64,000 nucleotides of DNA from Selaginella moellendorffii (taxonomy: Eukaryota > Streptophyta > Lycopodiopsida > Selaginellales > Selaginellaceae): positions 1,499,999-1,563,998 of the forward strand of contig NW_003314275.1 in assembly GCF_000143415.4 (NCBI RefSeq), written 5' to 3'. The position numbers were made by a program, and so were the translations under genes. Shown in pieces: positions 1-11,486 of this stretch (positions within the stretch are counted from its first letter, which is position 1; every line of letters starts with the position of its first letter). Under the pieces are notes generated by a model that saw only the letters and a list, made by a program, of their open reading frames with translations, did no database searches and had not been told where the DNA came from.

Positions 1-1583
1 TAATGGCATTGAAGTGATGCCTTGTCATTGATATTGTTGTTGTTGAGATTCGAGTGAGATGAGATGTCTATCCTTAGGATTGATATTGAGTTTCATTAGT
101 CTTGATAAAATCGTGTTGATGATTTGGTTGTAGCTTTGTGTTGTTAACATTCATGCATTTGCTAGTTAGCAACTGTGTTGATGTTCAAACGAGCTAAATA
201 ACAAGTTTGAGTTAGTGGTGTTCTAGACGAGATTGTTTAGTAGAGGTTGAGCTTTGGCTTTTCCTTGATAAGTGATTCAGTTATGGACTATGCTAGCTTT
301 ACAAGATAAAGAGTTAGTGATCGATATTAGAATATTTGAGTCCTTGCTGGATTTGAGTTGGGATATATTGATCATTAATGATTTTTTTTGTGTTTGTTAT
401 GAAGTGAGTTACGTCTTGCTATAGCTGGATTCATGGAGGATTTGTTTAGTGATCACTTGTTGGGCATAGCTCCATTGTGCTTAGCTTTTGGATTGATGCA
501 GATATGCTCTTCATTAACTTTGGCATTATGAAGTTTGGTTTATGGATGTGTTGAGGAAGATGTTGTGGGTTGTACCATGATTTCTTCTTTAGTATTGAAA
601 TTAATTCATGCGAAACTTGTGATCATTATTAGGCAAGACTTGGCTATAAGCTTCTTCAAGCTTTTGGTTCTCTGAGTTTTTATGCTCATTGTTCCATTTG
701 TTAGAAGTTGTTGGGGAAGGCATTTTGGTTTGTTAACTTCGATGTTGAAGTTAGTATTTGCATTTAGTAATCATTGGTGATGATTGATTATCATCTAAGA
801 TAGTTAATTGTCCTTATCAAAAGGTTTTGCTTGATTATTGTTGGTATAAAATGATTTGCCATTCTTCAGGATGGTAGATTCTTTTTTCGATAATGATTAT
901 GCATCTTTTCATTGATGGGATGATTAATGTTCTTTCATGATAGTTAGTTGTTCTCTTTGATGGCTTTTGGCTTTTTGCAATACTACATGTTCTTTGTGGT
1001 TTGCTCTGGATTGGTTCCTTGGTTTGAAACATCAATAGGATATTGCTGACACTTGCTTAAGTAACTTGAGTTCCTTTGTATTGTGACTGGGATTTATTCA
1101 AATTGGCTAGTGCAATAATTAGTATAACGCTATGTTTGTTGGTCTTGCCGTATTCATTCTATTCTGTTGATTATTGCTGGAGTTAGTTCTGATAGGTTGG
1201 GATGTTATTTCCTTCGGGTGATACATTCGCGAGCATTATACTTGTCAGTCAATGATACTTTGTGTTCTTTGAGTTATCTTTAGTAAGTTGTTTGGCATAC
1301 TATATACCATCTTCAGTAGTTAAGTTTTATCATTAAGTTTCCTTGATGATATCTTTACTATTGAATTTTGTTGGATAGTGATTCCTATGTTTACCAATAA
1401 TGATGATCTTGGTGGTTCATATACTTTACTACTGGTTTATCGGATGATAACTTGTTTTGGAATACTTTTGTGTTTTAAGCTACGATTTCATCACTAACAA
1501 TTAAGTCTCTAAGATATCATTGTCTATAACTTTGAAGGTGATGTGACCAATTGATAGTAACTACCCCATGACTAGAGATTTCA
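1..1583. other. Decayed repeat-like DNA, no gene
   Basis: The given strand is rich in T and G and poor in C. No open frame beyond about 66 codons and no recognisable domain is present. The composition fits old, methylated transposon DNA worn by C-to-T change, but I cannot name a family. The young gypsy element is inserted at its right end. Confidence 0.5.
1579..1583. repeat. Target-site duplication, left copy (TTTCA)
   Basis: TTTCA directly precedes the left LTR and the same five bases follow the right LTR at 9116-9120. Five bp is the usual duplication length for Ty3/gypsy integrases. Confidence 0.9.
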
Positions 1584-2731
1584 TGTAAGCCACAAATTTT
1601 TCCTTTCCAATTTGCCAGCTTACCTCGTCTATCCGTCCAACACTGCCTTGGCTTTTGCTAAGTTCCCTTGCCAAGGTTCTCGCCTATGGTACCAGCTCCT
1701 ACTTGGTTTCAGCTACTCACTGCACGAGCAACGGAGAGTTAGCCATCCTTCCACGGATTCCCAAATCACTCCCAATCCCCCTCCCCGGGTTAGACTGGAC
1801 TTAAGGTTCGGCTACACTCCCCGCAAGCGCAAGCAGCCAAGCACACCAAGCTTCCAGATTCCTAACATCCCTTGGTACCACAAGACTTGATCATGGGACC
1901 CTCTAAATCCCAAGTCTTGAGTGCAACACTTGCTTCGGGACGCCGGGGCGAAACACCGTGGCCTAACGGCCCGGTATGGGTACCCCTCGCCCCCCACATC
2001 CATCCCGAAGGAAGGCCCAAGCCCCTAGGAAGGGCGAGGACCAATGAGCCGCATGGTACTCAAGTGGGGCACCACTCCACATGAGCCGGGAGCACCGCAA
2101 TCGGTTTCCCTTTCGGGAGTGGGAGCTGCTCTTGAGCACTTCCTTGGATGGCCCCTCCGGCACCAGCCAAGTCCATGCTCACTCCCACCCAAGGCCCCTT
2201 GGTCCCAGTCCCAACCTCAAGTCGGTTTGGAAGCCCAACTGGAGAGTCCCTTCAAAACTAGTTCCTGGACCTCACTATCCCTACTATACTTTTGGAACCC
2301 CCCGCAGCCCCCCCCCCCTGGGGGACGCACGCTTTGGGCTTTCACCCCTTGACCCGTATTAGTATTTGGACTTAGTCTCTGGCTCGATCTCGGATCCGAT
2401 TTCGGATCCGACTTCGGATTCGGTCTCGGACTCGATCGCGGACTCGATCTCGGACCCGATCTCAGGCCCGACCTCGGACTCGACTTCGGACTCGGTCTCG
2501 GACCCAATTTCGGATCTCGGACTCCGTCTTGAACTCGGTCTCGAACTCGGACTCGAACTCGGTCCCCGAGTCGGTCTTGGACTCGATTCCGGACTCTATC
2601 TCGAACTCGGTCCTAGAGTCGGTCTTGGACTCGATCTTTGACTTGGTCCCATCCGATGAACTCTTTGTCATTTTGGTCATGCTTTCGGGGTTCCCTTAGC
2701 CTACGACACCTCGGCGAGTTGGTTCCTTACA
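1584..2731 (-). repeat. 3' LTR of the gypsy element
   Basis: The repeat starts TGTAAG and ends TTACA on the given strand and matches 7968-9115 at a constant offset of 6384. It contains a CTCGGA-type short repeat (about 2388-2655) and a G-run core (2281-2347) also present in the two other LTR families in this window. The small open frames in it are by-products of that repeat. Confidence 0.95.
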
Positions 2732-2772
2732 ACTCCACCACCCATAGAAGAAGTTCGATGCCCACATCGAAC
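2732..2772 (-). other. Polypurine tract and adjacent hairpin
   Basis: On the sense (minus) strand GGGTGGTGGAGT abuts the 3' LTR (2732-2743), the position of the plus-strand primer. Next to it is a perfect 8-bp hairpin (2753-2760 with 2765-2772, 4-base loop). The LARD-like element has the same tract and hairpin at 14117-14157 with a different loop. Confidence 0.8.
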
Positions 2773-2910
2773 GTCTCTTTTTTATCCTACGACTTGTTGA
2801 CCATGTCTCCGGGGGCATCCCCCCACTTAGCGGTGTGCCTAAGTTAGCCTCCCCGGCCAAGAGCTCATGACAACGGAATATAGGTGTCCCTATACTCCAC
2901 CCCTCACCAC

Positions 2911-2998
2911 GCCCTAGTATGGGGTCGGGACTTGAACCCAGCCTTGCTTTACTAGGGGGTTGGGACTCAAACCCAACCTCCGTAGAATACGTCTACGG
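2911..2998 (-). other. Structured 3' UTR module with T-arm-like hairpins
   Basis: Between the chromodomain stop and the LTR are three stacked potential hairpins: outer arms 2913-2919 with 2950-2956 enclosing GGG-7 nt-CCC at 2927-2939; a perfect 7-bp stem with 7-nt loop at 2958-2978; and a 7-bp stem at 2980-2998. In sense orientation the first two loops read TTCAAGT and TTTGAGT, close to the tRNA T loop (TTCRANY). A related module is in the LARD-like element at 15618-15695. Confidence 0.6.
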
Positions 2999-3135
2999 AT
3001 TCGACATCCCCGCAGGGAGTCGGGCGTAGCTCCCTACGCCTGGTCGACCTAGCTAACCCATGCTAATTAGCTCACCTTTGGCGCGCCTTCGGGTCCCAAC
3101 ATATGCCACTTGCTCAACTTTGCAAATTGATATTT

Positions 3136-6100
3136 TTAATTGAACTTTGCATAAGTACATAGAGTTCTGCCTTGCAGAAATTCCTCCACTAGATCTCGCG
3201 CGTTCGCTAGGTTCTCCTCCGGTTCCCATGTTGCTTCGCAGTGTGGAAATCCTTTCCACTTCACATGGAACTCTCTCACCTCGCGTCCTTGTCGCTTGCT
3301 CTTGCGCGCATTGAGGATGGCCTCGACTTCGTATTCCTCTTCCCCTTGGATAACCTCAGGTAAAGGTCTTACTTGGTCTTTGCGAAGCGGATCCTCAAAG
3401 TACGGCTTGAGTAAGTTCACATGGAACACTGGGTGCATCTTCCCCATCTCTCGAGGAAGTCGGAGTCGGTAAGCCACTTTACCGATTCGTGCCTCAATCT
3501 CGTAAGGCCCCGCGAACCTGCTTAAGGAACTCAAGATCAATTCATTTACAGGAATACATGCATTTTTACCTTTGGGTCAACTTTCGGCTGATCCCACTTG
3601 GTAGCCTAAGGTTCTTGGTGTTCAGCCACACCTTCTCCCCAGCTTGGAACTCTACGTCCCGGCGCTTTAGGTTCGCGTACTTGGTTTGCCTTTGTTGAGC
3701 CCGTTCCAAGGAATCCCTCACTAGATTCCAAATGTTGAGTCTTTCCGCCGTGAATGCCTCCACTGCGGGTAACTCTCCATGATACTCGGCCACGCCGAGT
3801 TCCACAGGACCTTCAATAGCTCGCCCATTGATGACTTCCCATGGACTCACCCCGATGCTCGAATGTGGTGAGTTGTTATAACACATTTCCGCAAGTCCCA
3901 AATGACTTACCCAGTCGGTCTGGTCTCCCGAGACATAGCATCGCAAATAATCCTCCAGCTGCCTATTCACCCTTTCCGTTTGTCCGTCTGTCAAGAAGTG
4001 TTAGTGCCATCAATCTTGACTCAATACCCATTACCTGTCTGTGGGTGATAGGCCGTGCTGAATTTCAACTTGGTGCGATACTGTTCTAGGAGTGTCCTCC
4101 AGAACCTACTGGTGAAGATCTTATCTCGATCTGAGATAATCTCTTCCGGCCTTCCCCGCACTCGAACCACTTGTTCGAAGAACAGCTTCGCCACACCTTC
4201 CGCATCCACATCCGTTGTGGTGGGTATGAAATGTGCCATCTTTGAAAATCGGTCCACCACCACGAATATCGCATCGAACCCCTCGCTTGGGGGTAGTCCC
4301 GTGATGAAGTCCATCGTGAGACATTTCCACGGACGATCTGGAATGGGGATGCTTTGCAACAAGCCCCCACTAGCCTTCGTCACGGCTTTAACCTGCTGAC
4401 ATGTTGGACATGTCTTTACATAGTCTTGGACGTCCTTAGCCATATCTGGCCAGTGATACTTCCTTTTGAGTAAGCCCATCGTCTTGGGCACTCCGCCGTG
4501 TCCCGCGAGAGGTCCGTCATGACACTCTTCCAAGGCTACCTTCCTTAGTTCCCCTTCTGGAACATACACCCTCGTTTGCTTGTAATATATGAGTCCGTTG
4601 CGTTCCGCATAGCCCGTTTTCTCTTCCGTTGGCAGCTCACCTCTCTGGTGAGCTTCCCGCGCCTCCAGATTCCTCAGCAACACTTCTTGTGCTAGACCAT
4701 CACTCTCGTATGCGGTCCGCACATCGTCCCAAAAGGTTGCTGTCGCGCTAGATATCGCCAACTTCAAACTCGCTTTTCGACTGAGCGCATCTGCCACGAT
4801 GTTGCTCTTCCCAGGCTTGTACAGGATCTCGCAATCAAACTCGGCCAAAGCATTGGCCCACCGACCTTGTTTTCCCCTTAGGTCGGGCTGTGACAAGAAG
4901 TGTTTCGTTGCCACATTGTCCGTGTAAACCTTGAAGTGTCTCCCAAGGTAGTGTCGCCACTCCTTGAGCGCCTTGACCACCGCAAACAATTCCTTCTCGT
5001 GGGCAGGCCACTTCCGTTGAGCCTTGTCCAGCTTCTTCGAGAAGAACGCTATTGGATGGTTGTCTTGCTTCAAAACTGCGCCCAACGCAAAGTCCGAAGC
5101 ATCCGTGTCTACCTCAAAGTCTTTACCAAAGTCTGGTAAGGCCAACACCGGAGCCTTCCTCAACTTCCCTTTGAGGTGGACGAATGCTGCCTCGCATTCC
5201 GCTGTCCATACCATCTTCCCTTTTCCTGTTTGGTCCGTTAAGGGCAGGGCTACTCTCGAATAGTGTCTGATAAACTTTCGATAGTAGTTGCATAGCCCCA
5301 GGAACGCCCTCAACTCATGTACATTCGATGGTCGTTCCCATTCCTGGATCGCTTGGACCTTCTCCGGGTCCACCTTGAGCCCGTCTTGGCCCACCACATG
5401 CCCGAGAAACTTTACCTCTTGTCGAGCAAAGTCACATTTGCTCTCTTTAGCATACAGTTTGTGTTCCCTTAGTTTCTCAAACACCTTCGCCAAGTGTTCG
5501 GCATGCTCCTCTAGCGTCTCGCTATAGATCAGGATGTCGTCAATATAGACGACCACGAAGCGATCCAGATAGGGTACAAAGATGTGGTTCATCAACGCCG
5601 AAAACGTTGCCGGCGCATTGCACAGCCCAAAGGGCATCACCAAAAACTCAAAGCTCCCATACCTCGTTCGACAGGTTGTCTTCTCGACATCTTCCTCAGC
5701 TACCCTGATCTGGTAGTATCCTGACCTTAGGTCAATCCTCGAGAAGTATTTTGCTTTTCCCAACCTATCGAACAGGTCCTCGATCCTTGGCAAAGGGTAC
5801 TTGTTCTTCTTGGTATACTTGTTGAGCAACCGGTAGTCTATGCACATGCGCATAGATCCATCTTTCTTTTTCACAAATAGCACCGGCGCCCCATACGGCG
5901 ACTTGCTCAACCTAACATACCCTTTGTCCACCAACTCCTCTAGTTGGCTCTTGAGCTCCTTGAGTTCTTTTTCGTTCAATCGATAGGGTGGACGAACCAC
6001 CGCCTCAGCACCCTCGACCAGCTCAATCTTATGTTCTATCGGTCGTGCGGGGGGCAACCCCGCCGGTAGCTCCTCCGGCATGGTATCCTGGAATTGGTCC

Positions 6101-7908
6101 AACACTCGCTGGATCACTAAAGGCACTTCTTCCGTTCTTGTCTTTTTGTCACTCTTCACCGAGAGTAAGCACAAAAAGGCTGCCTTAGTTCCTTTAGTGA
6201 GTTGTCCTCTCGTGGACACCAGGTTCAAGCATGACTCTTTGGCCTTGCTTTGCCCTACCTTTAGATCCTGGGCCTCCACCCTAGATCTTCTTCCTTGGGC
6301 ATTCGCCAATACCACAAGGTTCCTACCTTGTCCATGCAGGGCTACCACGAACCGATTAAACCAATCCATTCCAAAGATCACGTCAAATCCCGCCATATCC
6401 AAGACGGTGAAATCCATGTCCACTTTCCATGTCCCCACTTCGACTCTCGCTTGTCGAAGTACCTCATCGGTGCTTTGGCTACCCTGAACAAACTCTATAG
6501 TCCTTGGTTCGCCTAGCCGCTGCACCGTTAGTCCGGCTTGCCGGACTATGTCTGCAGCCACAAAATTATCCGAAGCACCCGTGTCAATAAGGATCTTAAC
6601 AAAGCTACCTCCGAGCTTCCCTCGGAGGGCTAGTAGATGTCGCGAACGACTCTCTACCAAAGTTGCTCGTGTAATGAGTAACTTTGAGTTAGGGACTGGA
6701 TCACATACCTCAGTTTGGACTTCACCCGACTTGATGGCCATATTGGCTCTGGCCTTCTTCGGGTAGGGACATTCCCTCGAGAAGTGTCCCGCTTCGCCGC
6801 AGTTGTAGCATACGTTGTTTCCCACGCTGCTATACGACTTGACCTTCTTATCCGTGGGTTTGTCCTTTTTCGCTTGACTCCCCCACGTACTCGCTCGCTG
6901 GCCACCGGATTTGCCTTTCCGGAACCCCGAGGACTCATTCTTAGAGAAACTCCTTTTGAATTTCCCCTTGCTATACGTTCCCCTTGGTTTGGCCCCTTTG
7001 CTAAATGTGGATCCCGACCCCGTCGTGTTCCCCTTTCGCAGGTTATCGTTGAAATGCACCTTGATGGCCGCATCCAACGCTTCCTTGTAGTTGGTCGGGT
7101 TCCACCTCATCACCTCGCCGCGAGCCCAGGTTTGCAAACCTGATATGAAGGCATGGAACGCATCCATATCCCCCATGTCCGTGACAAGTATCCTCTTTGC
7201 CATGAACCCATTCACATATTCCTGGATGGTTCCTGTCTGTTTCAGCCTACTCAGTTCATCCCTCAGATGCAGAGTGGCATTCGGAGGAACATATGTTGCG
7301 CGGATCCTCGCCTTCATCATGTCCCAAGTGACCACCGGTCCTTCGTTGGCCTCCGTTGTTCTCCACCAAGACTTGGCATTATCTGCCAAGTATGGTTTTG
7401 CACATGGGACCTTCTCCGAGCTTGGTAACCGCAACGCTCGGAAGTAGTCCTCCATATCGTAAAACCAATCCTCCACCACCTTATAGTCATTCACTCCCTT
7501 GAAGACCGGTGGGGGCTTTGGTTTGTACTTGGGAACTGCCTGAGGGACTGATTCCACTTCGGTCTGTTCGACCTTGTCTGGTTTTGCCTCAGTCCCGACC
7601 GAAAGATCCGCACCTTCTGCGCTGCCAGCATCCGCAGTCTTTTTCTTTTTCTTCCGCCTCTCGTCACGCTTTAGCTTGCGTACGAGAGTTTCCAGCAGGG
7701 CATTGGTCTGTGCCAACTGTCCTTCTAGCACGTCCAATCGAGCCTTGGACGACCGAACCTCGCCACCGGACTCCTGTTTGGAAGTTTCCTCACTGGAGTC
7801 CTCCTCATGCAAGGATTCCTCATCCATAGCCTCTTGTTCAACCGGAGGCTCCAGCTCCGGCGGAGGTTCCGTCTCCGCCTGGGTTCGCTTACGCCCTGCC
7901 CTTGCCAT
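3136..7908 (-). CDS. Gag-Pol polyprotein with chromodomain, two introns
   Basis: The first exon (7908-4035) encodes Gag, a CCHC knuckle (residues 367-380), an aspartic protease with DTGAS (442), RT with YIDD (788-791), RNase H beginning at DTDASD (934), the HHCC integrase finger (about 1125-1165) and integrase D1200 and D1260. Without splicing the frame stops four codons after HPQT. Removing 3988-4034 (phase 1) gives [13 protein letters not shown], places the third catalytic residue at E1296 and restores D,D-35-E spacing. Removing 3518-3569 (phase 2) joins KLTQ to RFAGPYEI of the GPY/F domain. The chromodomain follows ([17 protein letters not shown]). The spliced protein is 1557 residues. The start is the first ATG of the frame, 44 bp inside the primer site. 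Alternative: the breaks are ordinary inactivating insertions, but two independent in-frame GT-AG fits in an otherwise intact, young element make that unlikely. Confidence 0.9.
3518..3569 (-). other. Putative spliceosomal intron 2 of pol (52 bp)
   Basis: The sense strand starts GTAAAAATGC and ends CTTAAGCAG. Excision restores the frame between integrase C-terminal KLTQ and RFAGPYEI. Size and borders resemble introns of the cellular genes in this window. Confidence 0.75.
3988..4034 (-). other. Putative spliceosomal intron 1 of pol (47 bp)
   Basis: The sense strand starts GTAATGGG and ends CTTGACAG, with a CTAAC branch-point-like motif about 15 nt before the acceptor. It carries an in-frame stop. 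Excision joins HPQT to DGQTERVNR exactly and supplies the catalytic Glu of integrase. Confidence 0.8.
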
Positions 7909-7951
7909 CTCCCAGCAATCCGCCTCTATCCTTCGCTAGAACTGAGATAAA

Positions 7952-7964
7952 GGCTCCGATACCA
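7952..7964 (-). other. Primer binding site, initiator Met tRNA
   Basis: The sense strand reads TGGTATCGGAGCC three bases inside the 5' LTR. Apart from one base it matches the common plant Met-initiator primer site (TGGTATCAGAGC). Confidence 0.85.
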
Positions 7965-7967
7965 AAT

Positions 7968-9115
7968 TGTAAGCCACAAATTTTTCCTTTCCAATTTGCC
8001 AGCTTACCTCGTCTATCCGTCCAACACTGCCTTGGCTTTTGCTAAGTTCCCTTGCCAAGGTTCTCGCCTATGGTACCAGCTCCTACTTGGTTTCAGCTAC
8101 TCACTGCACGAGCAACGGAGAGTTAGCCATCCTTCCACGGATTCCCAAATCACTCCCAATCCCCCTCCCCGGGTTAGACTGGACTTAAGGTTCGGCTACA
8201 CTCCCCGCAAGCGCAAGCAGCCAAGCACACCAAGCTTCCAGATTCCTAACATCCCTTGGTACCACAAGACTTGATCATGGGACCCTCTAAATCCCAAGTC
8301 TTGAGTGCAACACTTGCTTCGGGACGCCGGGGCGAAACACCGTGGCCTAACGGCCCGGTATGGGTACCCCTCGCCCCCCACATCCATCCCGAAGGAAGGC
8401 CCAAGCCCCTAGGAAGGGCGAGGACCAATGAGCCGCATGGTACTCAAGTGGGGCACCACTCCACATGAGCCGGGAGCACCGCAATCGGTTTCCCTTTCGG
8501 GAGTGGGAGCTGCTCTTGAGCACTTCCTTGGATGGCCCCTCCGGCACCAGCCAAGTCCATGCTCACTCCCACCCAAGGCCCCTTGGTCCCAGTCCCAACC
8601 TCAAGTCGGTTTGGAAGCCCAACTGGAGAGTCCCTTCAAAACTAGTTCCTGGACCTCACTATCCCTACTATACTTTTGGAACCCCCCGCAGCCCCCCCCC
8701 CCTGGGGGACGCACGCTTTGGGCTTTCACCCCTTGACCCGTATTAGTATTTGGACTTAGTCTCTGGCTCGATCTCGGATCCGATTTCGGATCCGACTTCG
8801 GATTCGGTCTCGGACTCGATCGCGGACTCGATCTCGGACCCGATCTCAGGCCCGACCTCGGACTCGACTTCGGACTCGGTCTCGGACCCAATTTCGGATC
8901 TCGGACTCCGTCTTGAACTCGGTCTCGAACTCGGACTCGAACTCGGTCCCCGAGTCGGTCTTGGACTCGATTCCGGACTCTATCTCGAACTCGGTCCTAG
9001 AGTCGGTCTTGGACTCGATCTTTGACTTGGTCCCATCCGATGAACTCTTTGTCATTTTGGTCATGCTTTCGGGGTTCCCTTAGCCTACGACACCTCGGCG
9101 AGTTGGTTCCTTACA
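7968..9115 (-). repeat. 5' LTR of the gypsy element
   Basis: This is the second copy of the 1148-bp LTR, starting TGTAAG and ending TTACA as given. It should carry promoter and transcription start for the minus-strand element. The TATAGTA-like motif in the conserved core (8665-8731) is a candidate promoter. Confidence 0.95.
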
Positions 9116-9120
9116 TTTCA
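9116..9120. repeat. Target-site duplication, right copy (TTTCA)
   Basis: Same five bases as 1579-1583, directly after the right LTR. Confidence 0.9.
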
Positions 9121-10450
9121 CCATGCACACGAAGTGCTAAAGCCAATCTGCCTATACTGGCCCAAACTCAAAAATCAATAGATGGACAATAGTCTCTCTG
9201 TCGATGTTCCTTATTCCGTTAAAGGGGTGTGACCGTGTAAACAACTTTAACTACCTGTTTACAGTAGTCTATCTAAACCTTACCGACGGGTTTGGTTTCT
9301 TTGCTCAGGAGGGTTGGGGCCTCTGGCTTCTCTCTCTATGTCCTTGTGGGCAGGGCATATCACACTTTTGTAAGCTGGGTGACACCCAGAGCAGCAAGGG
9401 TGGCTCACTCTATTGGTCATTTCCTTGTCGGCGACGGTCGGAAGGTGTCTAAGCTGGTAGCGCATCCACGTTAGATAAAGAGGTTGCCTCCCAACTCATT
9501 TAAGTTGGTGCATTTCTCACATAGTGTGAATACCGTGAACTTTTTCTGGAGTTGTTTCCTTGGCAGTATTCTAGACTCGAGTATGCATCGACGAGGACAT
9601 TGATCTTCTCTAGGGGGGGAGAGTGTCACAAATGTGACTTCGGGTATCGAAAGTTACCTATCGGCCAGTCCTTACAGACACTCTTTCCTTACTGCCACGA
9701 TGGCAGGAGGTCGGTATTGCCGGTTCCCTTTATCAGCCCCTTTTGTTCAAGTGTTAGTAAACTGGACTTTGCATTTGTACTTGCCTGGACGAGCATAAGG
9801 AAGGAATTCCTAACTGTTTATTTAGCCAAGCATACTTGGCCCAGCTTGTTAGTTCTCTTTTGCTCTATCTTGCACTGGCTTGATAAGAACCCTCATGTAT
9901 TAAGATTGATCCCTCAATATTGCTGGATGATAGCTTACCGTGTTTACCAAACACCTTTGCTATCATGCCCTTTATGTTAATTTCATTTCGGTCCCAAATA
10001 CTATTTACAAAAAATGTTTAGATTCGCTCATTTAACACATCTACAGAATGTTGAACACAATGGTGTTCATCCCATATCCAAATTCGCAATCTAGCGCCAT
10101 TCCATATTTAATAAGTTTCAAGCTTGTCCCAAAGACTAACTCCTGATACTAAAGGGGGCTTGGGGTGAAAGCCCAAAGCATGTATTCCTCAAAGGGGGGC
10201 GGGGGGGGGGGGGGCTCCAAATGTATAGTAAGGATAGTGGGTAGGTTGGGCATGGCTGACCAACCTAAGGCATAGTCTAACTCCTGCTTGTGTGCCTGTC
10301 CTTGTTCTGTATCCGGCTTGGGTCTAAGCCCAAGTTTCATTCCATGCTAGCTAGTGGAGTATCGATATCCTCACGTTAGGCCACTGGTATGCTGAAATAG
10401 CACTAAACTCCGTTTAGCTCCGTTTTGTATGCCGGTCCTAGCATTAGGAT
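9121..10450 (+). mobile_element. Fragment of a third LTR family, plus orientation
   Basis: The stretch is an inverted, diverged copy of 10745-11400: the 3' untranslated part, a polypurine tract (9611-9623) and then an LTR starting TGTCACA at 9624. The LTR runs to about 10450, where similarity to the complete family LTR at 20339-21241 fades. The core G-run with GGTGAAAGCCC is at about 10158-10240. No coding capacity remains; 9552-9980 is an open frame without a recognisable protein. Confidence 0.65.
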
Positions 10451-10744
10451 GTTGGATGCTTTAGAACTTTTTCAAGTCATTCCATGCTCATGTTCCTTCG
10501 CTCCTTGGGCTATATGCTTAGGAGTCATTTTGTGCCCTAGTGCTATTGCCCCTTGGCTCCATGCTTGCAAGTTTGGCACTGTTCCTTTGTTCAATGGCCC
10601 AAGGTCCTGAAACTCGGGTTGCACACCACATTTCTTTGGACATGCGGCATATGACACATGGCATCTACCACGTGGCACAAAGAGGGTTTAGGTTCCGCTT
10701 TGTGGTGTTAAATCACCATAGGATAAAGGGTAAAAACCACATGT
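10451..10744. other. Unclassified spacer between inverted LTR fragments
   Basis: I recognise no gene or repeat boundary here. It separates the plus-strand LTR fragment from the start of the minus-strand LTR stub at about 10745. Confidence 0.4.
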
Positions 10745-11486
10745 GCTAGACTAGCACAATAAGGGCTACCAAAGGGATCCAACTGTACCAACCTCCTACT
10801 GTCATGGCAGTAAGGAAAGAGTGTCTATAAAGACTGGCCGACAAATATCTTTCGATACCCAAAATCACATTTGCAACACTTTCCCCCCCTTAGGGAAGAT
10901 CGACGTCCTCGTTGATGCATACCTGAGTCTAGCAAACCATCAAGGAAACAATTCCGAAAGTTAACAGAAAGCACACTATGTGGGAAACACACCGACTTAA
11001 ATGAGTTATAGAACAACTTCTCCTCTACGTCCAAAGACATTAAGACTCAAACACCCTAGGACCGTCGCCGACAAAGAAATGACTGACGGAGTTAGCCACC
11101 CTTGTTGCTCCAAGTACCACTTGGCTTACAAAGGAATGATACATCCTTGCCCGTAGGGACATAGGGAAAGGGCCAAAGGCCCAACTTCCCCTAAGCAAGA
11201 AATCAACCTCGTCAGGAAGATTTAGACAACTATTATAAATTGGCAAATTAAGTTGTTTACACAACCACGCCCCTTTTCAAAAATGAGTCATCGAGAGAGA
11301 GGTGGGGACTTGTGATCAGTCTATAATAGTTATCCCCATGGTTATGGATTGGACCCATGCACCGAAGTGCCGAAGTCAGCCTACCAAAACTGACTCAAGT
11401 ACTAACGAACGAGAGAAACAACACTTGGATTTATAGAAATATATTACTTTATTAATTTGCAAGATTTATTACAAGATTTACAAAAG

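Larger units (their letters stand above)
1584..9115 (-). mobile_element. Young Ty3/gypsy chromovirus LTR retrotransposon
   Basis: This 7532-bp element is complete: two LTRs of 1148 bp, a 5-bp target duplication, a primer binding site, a polypurine tract and a gag-pol gene in the order Gag, zinc knuckle, protease, RT, RNase H, integrase, chromodomain. It lies on the minus strand, so the 5' LTR is the right one. I find no difference between the LTRs, which points to very recent insertion. It sits in older repeat DNA. The unusual feature is two short spliceosomal-type introns in the integrase part of pol. Confidence 0.95.

Noticed and set aside
3518-4034. The two pol interruptions as random disabling insertions or sequencing error
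   Set aside because: Both have GT-AG ends, intron-like length, and restore conserved motifs exactly; random insertions would not do this twice.
9552-9980. 142-codon plus-strand frame
   Set aside because: It spans a polypurine tract and LTR of the third family and resembles no protein.
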